The translations under genes were made by a program, and so were the position numbers. From positions 1-64,000 of the forward strand of contig MWCA01000016.1 of the NCBI GenBank assembly GCA_002069785.1: 64,000 nt of DNA, read 5' to 3'. Below are positions 1-8,485 of the stretch, in pieces. Below the pieces are notes generated by a model. The model had not been told where the DNA came from. It did not search any database and saw nothing but the letters and a program-made list of their open reading frames with translations. The stretch is from Lentisphaerae bacterium ADurb.Bin242. GTDB taxonomy: Bacteria; Verrucomicrobiota; Lentisphaeria; Victivallales; UBA1829. Position 1 is the first letter of the stretch; each line of letters starts with the position of its first letter.

Positions 1-1
1 T

Positions 2-472
2 GCGGCGGGATCACGGGTATTCCGGATCACGTCCCTGTTCCAGCTTGCGCTGTTCAAAGACCGCCGGGGGTTGACCCTTAAAACATCCTTCCCGCTGCCC
101 GTCTGCAATTCACTGTCGGTGCGGATCTGCCGGGAACTCGGCCTTGCCGGAGTCCAGGCATGGATCGAAATGGGACGCGGAGACTGGACCGCGCTCCGGG
201 AAAAATCGGTCCTGCCTCTGGAACTCTATGCGTACGGACGCCCCTGCGTGTTCACGACCCGCGCGGAGCTTCTGCCCTGGCGCGGAATTTCCGATCTGCG
301 GGATCACGCGTTCTATCTGGAGAAGGAAGGCGGCCTGACCCATCTGTATCCGTCCGGCGTTCTGAAAGTCGAGGAGGTCCCGCCCGGCTTCTCCCGTTTC
401 GCGGATTTGCGTCATGCAAGCGAAGCCGAAACGGAGTTCAGCCGTTTCAACGAGCTCCGGAGCTGGGCGTGA
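2..472 (+). CDS. U32-family peptidase paralogue, C-terminal part (cut by window edge)
   Basis: The reading frame is open from base 2 to a TGA at 470-472 and begins before the window, so only about 156 C-terminal residues are seen. It aligns without gaps over long stretches to the C-terminus of the complete U32 protein on the opposite strand at 498-2693: both contain RVxRITSL, a PLPVCNSL segment, KSVLP followed by E-x-Y, and a GRP segment. The catalytic part lies outside the window. The internal ATG at 71 is therefore not the true start. It converges tail to tail with its paralogue, 25 bases apart. U32 proteins are collagenase-like peptidases or RNA-hydroxylation factors; which role applies here cannot be told from this fragment. 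Confidence 0.85.
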   Translation, partial: AAGSRVFRITSLFQLALFKDRRGLTLKTSFPLPVCNSLSVRICRELGLAGVQAWIEMGRGDWTALREKSVLPLELYAYGRPCVFTTRAELLPWRGISDLRDHAFYLEKEGGLTHLYPSGVLKVEEVPPGFSRFADLRHASEAETEFSRFNELRSWA

Positions 473-497
473 GACGGAAACCCGGTTCGGAAGGAAT

Positions 498-2693
498 TCA
501 GGCCAGTGAGATGTCGAAATTGAACCGAGCCGATTCGGTTTTTCGTCCGTCGGCAAAACGGAAATCGTAAAACGAGACGTCCGCGCCCCGGACAGCCGGA
601 ATCTCCATGACCTTTTCCGCAAATACCTGCGTGAGAATGCCGTGTTTCTCCACGAAAAATTCGTCGCCCTTGGAGTCCCGCATCTTCCCGCGGACCGGCA
701 GTTCCGCCCGGGTGGAGAGCAGCGCCGGACGTCCGAACCGGTAAATTTCAAAGGGCAGGACCGATTTCTTCGCCAGCGCCTCCAGCTCGCTGCCCCCCAG
801 TTCGAGGGAGCCCTGAACCAGTGCCGCGCCGCGTTCCGCAAGCTCCTTGACCGCCAGGGAATTGCACACCGGCAGCGGCATACAGGTCTTGAGGACGAGC
901 CCCGGATACTCTTTCAACAGCGGGAAGTGGCAGAGCGAGGTGATGCGAACGACGCGTCCGCCTTTTTTCACGTAGGCGGCGATGGCCTCCCGGACGCTCT
1001 TCAGGGAGGCTTCGTCGATGTAGAAGGGCAGGACCAGTTCCTCCGACGGCGCCGGATTGGACCCGATCTCCCGCGCAATGACGCAGCGTTCGGCAATGTG
1101 CGGATGTTTTCCGCGCGGCACCAGCGCTGTGTCCGGCGGCTTCGGCATCGCGGGAACGTGTTTCAATGCCGCATAGTCCGCCCGGAACCGCTCCAGTGCG
1201 CCGGAGACGGAATTCTCCGGCGGGGACAGGGCGGGGAACATCGTTTCGACGCATTCCTTGCGGAGGGCCTTGAGCACACTGGCGGGGAGGAACGGGTTGC
1301 CCTCGACGGTGACCCGCACGGACCCGATTTCCCAGCGGTCGTCATGGATTTCGCCGAACTCCTGTTCGACGCGCCCGGGGCGGAGCGGCTGGTTCCCGGC
1401 CTCGTCCAGCGTCAGCGTCTTTTCCCATTGCGCTTTTCCGCAGACGACCCGGCATTTCCCCCGGGAAATTTCTACCTCGAGGTCCAGCAGAGGCTTTTGC
1501 GGGGGCAGGGCTTCGATCCGCTTCGAATAATCTTCGACCCGTTCCCCGATTTTATAGACGATTCCGTTTTTCGGGATTTCCTTGTCGGAATGGATGAATG
1601 TCTCCACGCCGCTGTCCGCCCGGAAGACACTCTGTCCTTTTACGCTCATTTTCGTGATACAGAAGGAAGGGCCTTCATCGCCGCTGACGGGCTGGACCCG
1701 GATCATGTCCCCGGTGTAAAAAGGGCGTCCGGGAAGCACGGTGAAGCCGTTCGGGGAGGTGGAGATCACTTTGCCGCAGAGCAGGCCGGAAACACCCATG
1801 GCGTCGTGCTTGACCAGCTGCGCGGCGGACTCCTTCGTGAAGTAGCCGAGCGACCACTTCCGTCCGCAGGTCCTCGCCAGGCGCGCCTTGGCCGCCGGGA
1901 GCACTTCGCGGAATTCTTCGTCGCTCCGGGCATCCAGCACCATGCGGTAGGCGGCGACCACGTTCGATACATAGTCCGGACGGCGGAGCCGGCCTTCGAT
2001 CTTGAACGACGCGACCCCCGTCTTCATCAGGCGCGGAAGAATTTCCAGCGTTCCGAGGTCCTGCGCCGACAGGAAGAAGCCATTACCGTCGATCCCCCGG
2101 TAACGCCGTCGGCACGGCTGCTTGCACTTGCCCCGGTTTCCACTCCAGCCGCCCAGCCAGGAGGACAGGAGGCAAGTTCCCGAAATGCAGCAGCACAGGG
2201 CGCCGTGAATGAAGATTTCCACCTCGACCGGCGGGTTGGCGCGCATCATTGCTTCCAGTTCGGAGAGCGTGGTCTGGCGTTCCAGAATCACGCGGGAAAG
2301 TCCGAGCTCACGGGCGAAGGCAAGCCCGGCGGAATTGTGCAAGCCCATCTGGGTGGAACCGTGGAGCGTGAGCTTCGGGAAATATTCCCGTGCGATCCGC
2401 ACCACGCCGAGGTCCTGCACAATGAGGGCATCCGGACGCAGAGCCTCCAGCGCGGCCAGTTCGCCAGAGGCCTCCCCGACCTCGTTTTCCTTGATCAGCG
2501 TGTTGAAGGCGACATAGACCTTCTTCTTCATGCGGTGCGCGTAAGCGAGCAGGCGGGACATCTCGTCCATCGTGAAATTCTCGGTCCGCTCCCTTGCGTT
2601 GAAGCGTTTCAATCCGGCGTAGACGGCATCCGCGCCGGAGTCAAAAGCGGCCAGGGCGCAGGACAGGTTCCCGGCCGGAGCTAACAATTCCAT
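498..2693 (-). CDS. U32 family peptidase / RlhA-like protein, 731 aa
   Basis: The protein starts MELLAPAGN, the standard N-terminus of U32 proteins. The upstream ATG at 2711 is rejected because AAGGA sits 9 bases before the ATG at 2693. Near residues 160-200 is the family signature: EIFIHGA, a CCC-x3-G-x-C segment, then a GNRGKCKQPCR segment that supplies further cysteines. The long C-terminal extension matches the architecture of the large RlhA-type members (U32 plus DUF3656-like), which in E. coli are linked to 23S rRNA C2501 hydroxylation; other U32 members degrade collagen. The choice between these roles is open. It is probably cytoplasmic, since no signal peptide is seen. The next gene upstream on this strand is a lipoprotein 46 bases away. 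Confidence 0.9.
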   Translation of the reverse strand: MELLAPAGNLSCALAAFDSGADAVYAGLKRFNARERTENFTMDEMSRLLAYAHRMKKKVYVAFNTLIKENEVGEASGELAALEALRPDALIVQDLGVVRIAREYFPKLTLHGSTQMGLHNSAGLAFARELGLSRVILERQTTLSELEAMMRANPPVEVEIFIHGALCCCISGTCLLSSWLGGWSGNRGKCKQPCRRRYRGIDGNGFFLSAQDLGTLEILPRLMKTGVASFKIEGRLRRPDYVSNVVAAYRMVLDARSDEEFREVLPAAKARLARTCGRKWSLGYFTKESAAQLVKHDAMGVSGLLCGKVISTSPNGFTVLPGRPFYTGDMIRVQPVSGDEGPSFCITKMSVKGQSVFRADSGVETFIHSDKEIPKNGIVYKIGERVEDYSKRIEALPPQKPLLDLEVEISRGKCRVVCGKAQWEKTLTLDEAGNQPLRPGRVEQEFGEIHDDRWEIGSVRVTVEGNPFLPASVLKALRKECVETMFPALSPPENSVSGALERFRADYAALKHVPAMPKPPDTALVPRGKHPHIAERCVIAREIGSNPAPSEELVLPFYIDEASLKSVREAIAAYVKKGGRVVRITSLCHFPLLKEYPGLVLKTCMPLPVCNSLAVKELAERGAALVQGSLELGGSELEALAKKSVLPFEIYRFGRPALLSTRAELPVRGKMRDSKGDEFFVEKHGILTQVFAEKVMEIPAVRGADVSFYDFRFADGRKTESARFNFDISLA

Positions 2694-2739
2694 ATTCCAT
2701 GATCCTTGCATTGCCGTCCGCTGCGGAAGGCGGTTTCCT

Positions 2740-3882
2740 TTATTTCGCGGCGGCTTTCTTCACGGTGTATTGCGTTTTTTCCTTGTCGAAGACCAGCGAG
2801 TCCTTGTTCTTCCGGACCCATTCGGCCAGGTCGCCGATGGAACCGGCCGGTCCGAGGGCAAGAATCCGGCCGGTCCGGTAGGGATCGTTGCCGAAGAAGG
2901 GAGCGGTCTCCGCAAGACGCACGAAAGCCGGAATGAACCCCTTCTGTGCGAGATACAGGAGCAATTCCATATTGTATCCGAAACGGGAGCCTTCCGGGTT
3001 TTTGAGGTAAGCCTGCCAGAAGGTGTCGAGAAATTCTCCGGCTTCCGTATCCGAACTGTTTTTGAGGATGATTGCGAAATACGACGTGGAGTGGTTCCCT
3101 TTTTCCAGAACCCATTGTTTCACGATGGGCAGAGCCTCTTTTTCGAGTCCCAGTTTCGTAACGCAGGGCAGAAGGTTCGGATTCTGCGGAAGCATCTTCA
3201 GCACATCCGCCTTGTCGGATTCATCCGCCAGGGAGGCATACAGGTTGATGAGGCCGTACCGGCCGCTCCGGTTCGGATTCATCAGAAGAGCCTTCAGCGC
3301 CGGTTTGTCGGCGGGTGTGGCGAGGACGGCGCCCGCCTGCTGGAAAAAGGACTTGTCCATATAGGGAAGCATGTCGTTGAAGAAATCGTGTCCGAGCGCA
3401 ATCAGGGAAGCGGAAATCTTCTGCCTCAGAAAGTTGGGATTGATGCTGTCGTGCAGTTGTCCGAGCGCATGGATGTATTTCCGCTTTTCCGCCGGAGATG
3501 CGTCGGCGGACGGTGTGATCTGTTTGAGGTAGCGGTTCAGAACGGCGGCCGGAAGATTGTATTCGGTATTCTCGATGATTTCCGCCACCGGAATGTATTC
3601 CTGTTCGACCTTGGCCCGGAATTCGGCCTGTTCCTTTGTCAGGACAAGAGATTTCTTTTCGGCCTCTTCCAGCCGGGCGGAGAGTTTTATCTTCTCCGTA
3701 TTTGCGGCTTCGCATTCGGCCTGCTTCACCGTCAGTTTCGCCGCGCATTCGGCCAGCTGCTTATCCTTGGCGGAGAGTTCGTTGCGATAGAATTCCGCCT
3801 GCCGGGTGAATTCCGAGACGGAAACACAGCCGGTCAGCGCGAACAGAGAAACGGACAATGCGCATGCGATTTGTTGTTTCAT
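2740..3882 (-). CDS. Predicted lipoprotein with coiled-coil N-terminal half, 380 aa
   Basis: The start at 3882 is preferred over the ATG at 3921: AAGGAG lies 7 bases upstream and the protein then begins with a clean lipoprotein signal, MKQQIACALSVSLFALTGC, cleaved before Cys19 (lipobox LTGC). Residues 25-90 are rich in K, E, A and Q in a heptad-like pattern (AKDKQLAECAAKL, EEAEKKSLVL), which suggests a short coiled coil. The rest is helical and may be HEAT- or TPR-like, ending in a lysine/alanine tail. No enzyme motif is visible. It is predicted to be membrane-anchored in the cell envelope. Function unknown. Confidence 0.8.
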   Translation of the reverse strand: MKQQIACALSVSLFALTGCVSVSEFTRQAEFYRNELSAKDKQLAECAAKLTVKQAECEAANTEKIKLSARLEEAEKKSLVLTKEQAEFRAKVEQEYIPVAEIIENTEYNLPAAVLNRYLKQITPSADASPAEKRKYIHALGQLHDSINPNFLRQKISASLIALGHDFFNDMLPYMDKSFFQQAGAVLATPADKPALKALLMNPNRSGRYGLINLYASLADESDKADVLKMLPQNPNLLPCVTKLGLEKEALPIVKQWVLEKGNHSTSYFAIILKNSSDTEAGEFLDTFWQAYLKNPEGSRFGYNMELLLYLAQKGFIPAFVRLAETAPFFGNDPYRTGRILALGPAGSIGDLAEWVRKNKDSLVFDKEKTQYTVKKAAAK

Positions 3883-3992
3883 AGGGAGGCTCCTTCCTTG
3901 TTGCGGCAGGCTATAATACATTCGTTCGGACGGATATTCAAGCCCGGGGAAGCGATTTCAAAAAATAAATCGCAAAAAAAAGGGGAAAAGAT

Positions 3993-4021
3993 TTGACGCT
4001 AGGCCATTTGGAGGCTATATT
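3993..4021 (+). promoter_or_regulatory. Sigma-70 promoter of the ferredoxin gene
   Basis: TTGACG at 3993-3998 and TATATT at 4016-4021 are separated by exactly 17 bases. Transcription would start near 4028, giving a leader of about 60 bases that contains AGGAGG at 4074-4079, seven to eight bases before the ferredoxin ATG. Confidence 0.75.
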
Positions 4022-4087
4022 ACCCTATCGAATTATGGGAAGGGGTTTTCCCTTCCGGGAAATAAAAGTAACCAGGAGGAATTTATT

Positions 4088-4258
4088 ATGGCGGCAAAAG
4101 TAGATAGCTCGAAATGCGTCGGCTGCGAAGCCTGCGTTGGAGCATGTCCTGTCGAGGCGATCTCGATGAAGGAAGGCAAAGCCTCCGTGGACGAAGGCAC
4201 CTGCATCGATTGCGGCGCCTGCGTTGCGGAATGCCCCACGGAAGCGATTACCCTGTAA
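4088..4258 (+). CDS. Small 2[4Fe-4S] ferredoxin, 56 aa
   Basis: This short gene encodes MAAKVDSSKCVGCEACVGAC and continues with two CxxCxxCxxxCP clusters (Cys10, 13, 16 and 20; Cys38, 41, 44 and 48), the clostridial-type 8-cysteine ferredoxin pattern with internal two-fold repeat. The length of 56 residues is typical. It is a soluble one-electron carrier, usually a partner for hydrogenase or pyruvate:ferredoxin oxidoreductase, fitting a fermentative anaerobe. AGGAGG precedes the ATG by about 8 bases, and a strong promoter and a rho-independent terminator bracket the gene, so it is a single-gene transcript. Confidence 0.95.
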   Translation: MAAKVDSSKCVGCEACVGACPVEAISMKEGKASVDEGTCIDCGACVAECPTEAITL

Positions 4259-4276
4259 TCGGCTTTCAGCGTAAAA

Positions 4277-4306
4277 AACCGGAACCCCGCGTTCCGGTTT
4301 TTTTTT
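4277..4306 (+). terminator. Rho-independent terminator of the ferredoxin gene
   Basis: AACCGGAAC (4277-4285) and GTTCCGGTT (4291-4299) form a perfect 9-bp stem with loop CCCGC, followed by an uninterrupted T run to 4306. It lies 18 bases after the ferredoxin stop. Confidence 0.9.
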
Positions 4307-4326
4307 GAAAATCTTTTATTTCCGGC

Positions 4327-4354
4327 TTGAAAGCTTTCGTTTTTCAAGTATCTT
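4327..4354 (+). promoter_or_regulatory. Probable promoter of tRNA-Gly
   Basis: TTGAAA (4327-4332), a 16-base spacer and TATCTT (4349-4354) lie 13 bases before the mature tRNA 5' end. Confidence 0.45.
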
Positions 4355-4367
4355 ATCCCCCTGTCGC

Positions 4368-4441
4368 GCGGGTGTAGCACAGTGGCAGTGCACCAGCTTC
4401 CCAAGCTGAGTATGAGGGTTCGATTCCCTTCACCCGCTCCA
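4368..4441 (+). tRNA. tRNA-Gly (anticodon CCC)
   Basis: The acceptor stem GCGGGTG (4368-4374) pairs with CACCCGC (4431-4437), followed by discriminator T and an encoded CCA. The anticodon loop TTCCCAA gives CCC, and the T-arm reads GGGTTCGATTCCC. The sequence closely resembles the bacterial tRNA-Gly(CCC) pattern. Base 27-43 of the anticodon stem appears mismatched (C-A). Confidence 0.95.
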
Positions 4442-4501
4442 TTTCCGCATTCCGAAACTCTCCGTATCGCGGACCGCTCCGGCGGAAGCCTGAACTTGAC
4501 T

Positions 4502-5461
4502 TCAAACCGGTCTTGATTTTACGCTGTCGCGCCGGATCAGTTTGTACGGAAAAACCGTTTTTACCGGGGAACGGCTGCCGCTGATCCTGGCGTCGATCAG
4601 TTCCAGCACCGCCGCCGCCAATGCCGGATAATCCTGGGAAATCGTGGTTTGCGCCGGGATGCAATAACGGGAAACCATGCTGCGCTCGGAAGCAACCAGG
4701 GAAATATCACCGGGAATCGTTTTGCCGTAGAGCGAAAGGGCGTAGGCTCCAATGATTCCGCCGTGTCCGCCCGGATAGAAAAGACTGTCCACACCGGCCC
4801 GCAGCAGCTTTCCGGTTTCTTCAATGAACTGTTCCGGAGCGGCCGTGCGCACCAGCGACTCGTCGCAGGGAAGACCGTGTTTTGCCAGGGCCTGAAATAT
4901 CGCCTCTTTTCTGATTTCCGGATTCCCGGTGCCGCCCGAACCGATCAGGCTTCCGATGCGGCGGTGTCCCTGTTCGTAAAGATAATCGATCGCCAGCGCC
5001 ATTCCCTGCTGTTCGTCGGAGTGGACGGCGAATACTCCGCGCCAATTTTCCGGCGCTTCGCGGTCGACCAGAATCAGCGGAGCGTCGAAAAGGTCATCCC
5101 AGCCCTCCGCAATCCGGTGATCCACGCCGATGGCGATGGCCGCGCAGAATTGAATGCTGTTCAGCCGCCCGAAATTATCGAGCGGCAGAATCTCCACCCG
5201 GTAATTGCCGACCGACAGTACCCGCGACAGTTCCGACAGCACCATTTCCGTATAATTCTGTGCGGGAAATTCCGCCTGGGAAGGCGTAATGACCACCACG
5301 TTGCGGCGTTTTGACGACAGGCGCGGATGATAGGAATATTTCCGGGCGATTTCCAGCACCCGGTCCCGGGTTCTCACGCTGATGCCGCTGTGGTTGCTGA
5401 AAACCCTTGACACGGTAGCGCTTGACACCCCGGCGATTTGGGCGATATCCTGTATTTTCAT
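4502..5461 (-). CDS. LacI-family transcriptional regulator, 319 aa
   Basis: The start MKIQDIAQIAG at 5461 matches the usual LacI N-terminus; the ATG at 5494 would add a non-homologous leader. Residues 2-50 form the helix-turn-helix and hinge helix (GVSSATVSRVF, then RDRVLEIARKYSYHPR). Residues 60-315 are the periplasmic-binding-protein-like sensor domain that binds a small sugar (GTGNPEIRKEA, GDISLVASE). It is divergently transcribed from the oxidoreductase operon starting at 5695 and lies next to a candidate operator and a good promoter, so it most likely controls that operon. Confidence 0.93.
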   Translation of the reverse strand: MKIQDIAQIAGVSSATVSRVFSNHSGISVRTRDRVLEIARKYSYHPRLSSKRRNVVVITPSQAEFPAQNYTEMVLSELSRVLSVGNYRVEILPLDNFGRLNSIQFCAAIAIGVDHRIAEGWDDLFDAPLILVDREAPENWRGVFAVHSDEQQGMALAIDYLYEQGHRRIGSLIGSGGTGNPEIRKEAIFQALAKHGLPCDESLVRTAAPEQFIEETGKLLRAGVDSLFYPGGHGGIIGAYALSLYGKTIPGDISLVASERSMVSRYCIPAQTTISQDYPALAAAVLELIDARISGSRSPVKTVFPYKLIRRDSVKSRPV

Positions 5462-5512
5462 CGATTGTTTTCCCGATTTATAATGTATTTGCAATATAAA
5501 TCATAAATCAAC

Positions 5513-5531
5513 GCAAATAAAGTATATTTGC
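5513..5531. promoter_or_regulatory. Candidate operator between the LacI gene and the oxidoreductase operon
   Basis: GCAAATA (5513-5519) and TATTTGC (5525-5531) form a perfect 7-bp inverted repeat with a 5-base centre. A further TATTTGC at about 5486-5492 and TTTGCA or TTGCA motifs at 5527-5545 lie close by. The position between the two divergent genes suggests a regulator site. The assignment to the LacI protein is inference; the classical central CG of LacI operators is absent. Confidence 0.4.
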
Positions 5532-5565
5532 ATTGATTTTTGCATTATTTTGCTGTTTCGGCATA

Positions 5566-5594
5566 TTGCCAAACGCCTTTGTCCCACCTATAAT
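5566..5594 (+). promoter_or_regulatory. Promoter of the oxidoreductase operon
   Basis: TTGCCA (5566-5571) and TATAAT (5589-5594) are separated by 17 bases. Transcription would start near 5601, about 94 bases before the first ATG. Confidence 0.65.
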
Positions 5595-5694
5595 ATACAA
5601 TTCCGGATAAACCGCGCCGCGCACAAGTTTTTATCGGAAAGCAATTCACCGCCGGGCGTGGCCTTCAACGGGTATTCGGCGAGGCAGGAGAACG

Positions 5695-6714
5695 ATGAAC
5701 GGAAAACGCATCAGGATCGGACAAATCGGGATCGGGCACAACCACGCGCAGGGCAAGATGGAATCGCTGCGCGGGCTCGATGGCCTTTTCGAGGTTGTCG
5801 GAGTGGCGGAATCCGACCCGGAATGGATCAGGAAACGCGGCGGGCTTACGTGCTATGAAGGGCTTTCCCGGATGACGGAGGAAGAGCTGCTCCATACGCC
5901 CGGCCTCCAGGCCGTCGCGGTCGAAACCGACGGCTTTGAGCTGGTGCCGACGGCGCTGCGCTGTGCGGAACACGGTCTGCATATCCATCTGGACAAACCG
6001 GGCGGGGAGTCCATTTCCGAATTCAAGAAACTGCTCGGGCTTTGCGAGTCGCGTTCGCTGGCGATTCAACAGGCCTACGTATACCGTTACAATCCGGCTG
6101 TCCGCTTCTGCCTGGACGCGGTCCGGAACGGCTGGCTCGGAGATATTTTCGAGATTCATGCGGTCATGAGCCGCTACGACGGCGACAATCTTGAATACCG
6201 CAGGTGGCTGGCGCAATTCAAGGGAGGCGCCATGTATATTTTCGCCGGATACCTGATCGACCTGATTCTTCTCATGCTGGGCAGACCGCAAAAAACCACG
6301 CCCTTCCTGAAGCAGACCCGTGACGACGGCCTGATCGACAACGGCCTTGCCGTGCTGGAATATGAACGCGCGACGGCGACGGTCCGGGTTTCGGTCGAAG
6401 AAATCGACGGCATGAAGCACCGCCGCCTGATCGTGTGCGGAACGAATGGAACGGTCGAGCTTTGTCCGATCGAACCGCCGGGAGCCGACTATTATACACA
6501 GCCTCTTGCCGTGCGGCTCACGCTCAAAACAGGAAATGAAAAATATGCATCCGGCACTCATCGTGTCGACTGCGGCGTGCTGGGCGGCCGTTATGAGGGA
6601 CAGTTGATCGAATTTGCAAGGATCATCCGGGGAGAAATCCCCAATCCGTATTCATATCAGCACGAATACCGGGTGCACGAAGCGCTGCTGTCGGCATGCG
6701 GATATTCTTTGTAA
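5695..6714 (+). CDS. Gfo/Idh/MocA-family oxidoreductase, 339 aa
   Basis: The N-terminal Rossmann fold carries a glycine-rich loop (GQIGIGHNHA, residues 9-18), and the signature DKP at residues 100-102 replaces the usual EKP that positions the nicotinamide and substrate. The C-terminal half is the alpha/beta sheet domain of the family. Members oxidise or epimerise sugar hydroxyls using NAD(P). No signal peptide is seen. GGAG lies just before the ATG. It is the first gene of a five-gene operon with an SDR, an MDR, a second Gfo/Idh and a quinone-reductase-like enzyme, which suggests oxidation and rearrangement of a sugar or cyclitol. Exact substrate unknown. Confidence 0.9.
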   Translation: MNGKRIRIGQIGIGHNHAQGKMESLRGLDGLFEVVGVAESDPEWIRKRGGLTCYEGLSRMTEEELLHTPGLQAVAVETDGFELVPTALRCAEHGLHIHLDKPGGESISEFKKLLGLCESRSLAIQQAYVYRYNPAVRFCLDAVRNGWLGDIFEIHAVMSRYDGDNLEYRRWLAQFKGGAMYIFAGYLIDLILLMLGRPQKTTPFLKQTRDDGLIDNGLAVLEYERATATVRVSVEEIDGMKHRRLIVCGTNGTVELCPIEPPGADYYTQPLAVRLTLKTGNEKYASGTHRVDCGVLGGRYEGQLIEFARIIRGEIPNPYSYQHEYRVHEALLSACGYSL

Positions 6715-6732
6715 CAGGAGGAAACAGGAAAA

Positions 6733-7482
6733 ATGTGTTTTCAGGGAAAAACGGCGATTGTCACCGGAGGCGGAGGCTACATCGGGGGAGCCATCGGCTC
6801 GAAACTGTCCGGGGAAGGCGCCTCGGTCGCGCTCTTCGACCTCGATGCGGAGAAAGTCCATGCGGTCGCCGCCGGCCTCAAAAACGCGAAGGCCTATGCC
6901 GTCGACCTGACCGATCCGTCCGCCGTGGAAAAAGCCGTCGGCGAAGCGAGCGCCCATTTTGGAAAGATCGATTTCCTGGTGACGGCGGCGGGAGGCAGTG
7001 CGCGGAGCCGGAGCAGGCTGTTTGCCGAACAGAGCATGAATGTAGTCCGCGAAGTCATCGAGATAAACCTCTTCGGCGTTTTGAATGCAATTCATGCGGT
7101 CGCACCGCAGATGATCCGGCGGAAATGGGGGAAAATCGTGAACCTCTCGTCCCTCGTGGCTGTGGGAGGGGTCGAAGGATGCGCCGACTATGCCGCGGCC
7201 AAGGCGGGAGTCATTGCCGCCACCCGTACGCTTGCGATGGAATTCGGACCGTACAACATTCAAATCAACTGCGTGTGTCCGGGCAAAGTGCAGCGCCCCG
7301 GAGAGATGCCCGCCGATCCGGAGGCTTTTGCGCACAGGCATTCCTTTTTGAACCGGATCTGTTTTGCGGACGACATCGCCGGCCTTGTGCTGTTTCTCCT
7401 GTCGGAGAAGGCGGACTACATCACCGGGCAGAATTATATCATCGACGGGGGACGTTCGCTCGGCTTGAAGGGGGATCATTGA
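6733..7482 (+). CDS. Short-chain dehydrogenase/reductase, 249 aa
   Basis: This is a classical SDR. It has the TGGGGYIGG cofactor loop at residues 11-19, NLSS at 137-140 supplying the catalytic serine, and YAAAK (Tyr153, Lys157), with a C-terminal ITGQNYIIDGG segment. The family interconverts hydroxyl and keto groups with NAD(P). An acidic residue after the second strand (FDLDAE) favours NAD over NADP. The gene starts 18 bases after the first Gfo/Idh gene, with GGAGG-like sequence upstream, and its TGA directly abuts the next ATG, so translation is probably coupled. Substrate unknown. Confidence 0.92.
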   Translation: MCFQGKTAIVTGGGGYIGGAIGSKLSGEGASVALFDLDAEKVHAVAAGLKNAKAYAVDLTDPSAVEKAVGEASAHFGKIDFLVTAAGGSARSRSRLFAEQSMNVVREVIEINLFGVLNAIHAVAPQMIRRKWGKIVNLSSLVAVGGVEGCADYAAAKAGVIAATRTLAMEFGPYNIQINCVCPGKVQRPGEMPADPEAFAHRHSFLNRICFADDIAGLVLFLLSEKADYITGQNYIIDGGRSLGLKGDH

Positions 7483-8484
7483 ATGCGCGGGAAACAAATC
7501 CTTTTTACCGACGTCGGGAAAGTGGAAACCCTGCCGCTGGACTTCGAAGAACCCGGAGAACTTTTCCGGGACGATGTTCTCCTTCAGACGGAATACACGC
7601 TGGTTTCGCCCGGAACGGAAATGGACTGTCTTTTCGGACGGACCGGCGGGAACTATCCGAAGTGTCTCGGCTATAGCGCGACGGCCCGTGTGTTGAAGTG
7701 CGGAGAGGAAGTTTCGGAGTTCCAGGCGGGGGACAGGGTTCTGGTCTATCACAGCCGGCATGCCTCGTTCCTTGTGAAAAACAAGTCGGACCTTGTCAAA
7801 GTTCCGGAAGGCCTGGCTCCGGAGGAAGCCGTGTTTGCCGTGGTCGGTTCCATGGGATTGCAGGGACTTCGAAAAATCCGGCCCGAACTGGGCGAATCCG
7901 TCATGGTCATGGGCCTGGGGCTCCTGGGGATGATTGCCTCGCAATGCGCCGCGCGGAGCGGAGCCTTTCCTTTGATTACGCTCGACTTCAATCCTTTCCG
8001 CAGAGACCTGTCGCTTCAGCTTGGCGCGGATCATTCCTTTTCTCCGGATACGGCGGATCTGGCGGAAAAGGTGAAAGCCCTTTCGGAAGGAGGCGTTCCG
8101 GCGGTCGTCGAAGCGACGGGGGCTCCGGACGCGATCAACCTGGGGCTGAAAATGATGTCGCCGCTGGGACGGATTGCGCTGGTCGGGTGTTCCCGCACTC
8201 CCACGGAACGAATCGATTTCTACCAGGACGTTCACCGTCCGGGGATTCAAATCATCGGCGCGCACAACTTCGTGCGTCCGACGGACCGGTCCCGGCCCGG
8301 ATACTGGACGATGAGAGACGACATGTCCGCCTTGATGAAGCTGATCCGGGCGGGACGGATCAATACGCGGAAGCTGATTACGGAGATTGCGCCGCCCGAA
8401 CGGGCTCCGGCGATGTATCGGCGGTTCATCGACAAGGACCCCGGCGTTCTCGGCGTGATCTTCGACTGGAGGGAAAAAGAGTAA
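7483..8484 (+). CDS. MDR-superfamily alcohol dehydrogenase-like protein, 333 aa
   Basis: It has the SPGTE segment (42-46) of the zinc-dehydrogenase branch that lacks the structural four-cysteine lobe, and a Rossmann loop GLGLLG at 144-149. The typical GHE zinc motif near residue 65 is absent (LGYSATA is present instead), so it may be zinc-independent or bind the metal differently. It resembles the 'zinc-binding alcohol dehydrogenase' proteins often paired with Gfo/Idh genes. It begins immediately after the SDR stop and is followed one base later by the next Gfo/Idh gene, so it is firmly inside the operon. Confidence 0.85.
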   Translation: MRGKQILFTDVGKVETLPLDFEEPGELFRDDVLLQTEYTLVSPGTEMDCLFGRTGGNYPKCLGYSATARVLKCGEEVSEFQAGDRVLVYHSRHASFLVKNKSDLVKVPEGLAPEEAVFAVVGSMGLQGLRKIRPELGESVMVMGLGLLGMIASQCAARSGAFPLITLDFNPFRRDLSLQLGADHSFSPDTADLAEKVKALSEGGVPAVVEATGAPDAINLGLKMMSPLGRIALVGCSRTPTERIDFYQDVHRPGIQIIGAHNFVRPTDRSRPGYWTMRDDMSALMKLIRAGRINTRKLITEIAPPERAPAMYRRFIDKDPGVLGVIFDWREKE

Positions 8485-8485
8485 A

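Noticed and set aside
642..2684. Long plus-strand frame of 680 codons opposite the U32 gene
   Set aside because: Shadow frame in GC-rich coding DNA; compositionally odd (Arg/Gly/Phe-rich) with no domain. The same applies to the long frames opposite recB (51246-55130), opposite the oxidoreductase operon (6652-8265, 8426-10036) and opposite the IclR operon (22938-25049, 24940-27294).
4353..4664. Minus-strand frame reading ...ERVKGIEPSYSAWEAGALPLCY
   Set aside because: It is the antisense translation of tRNA-Gly, a well-known false gene.
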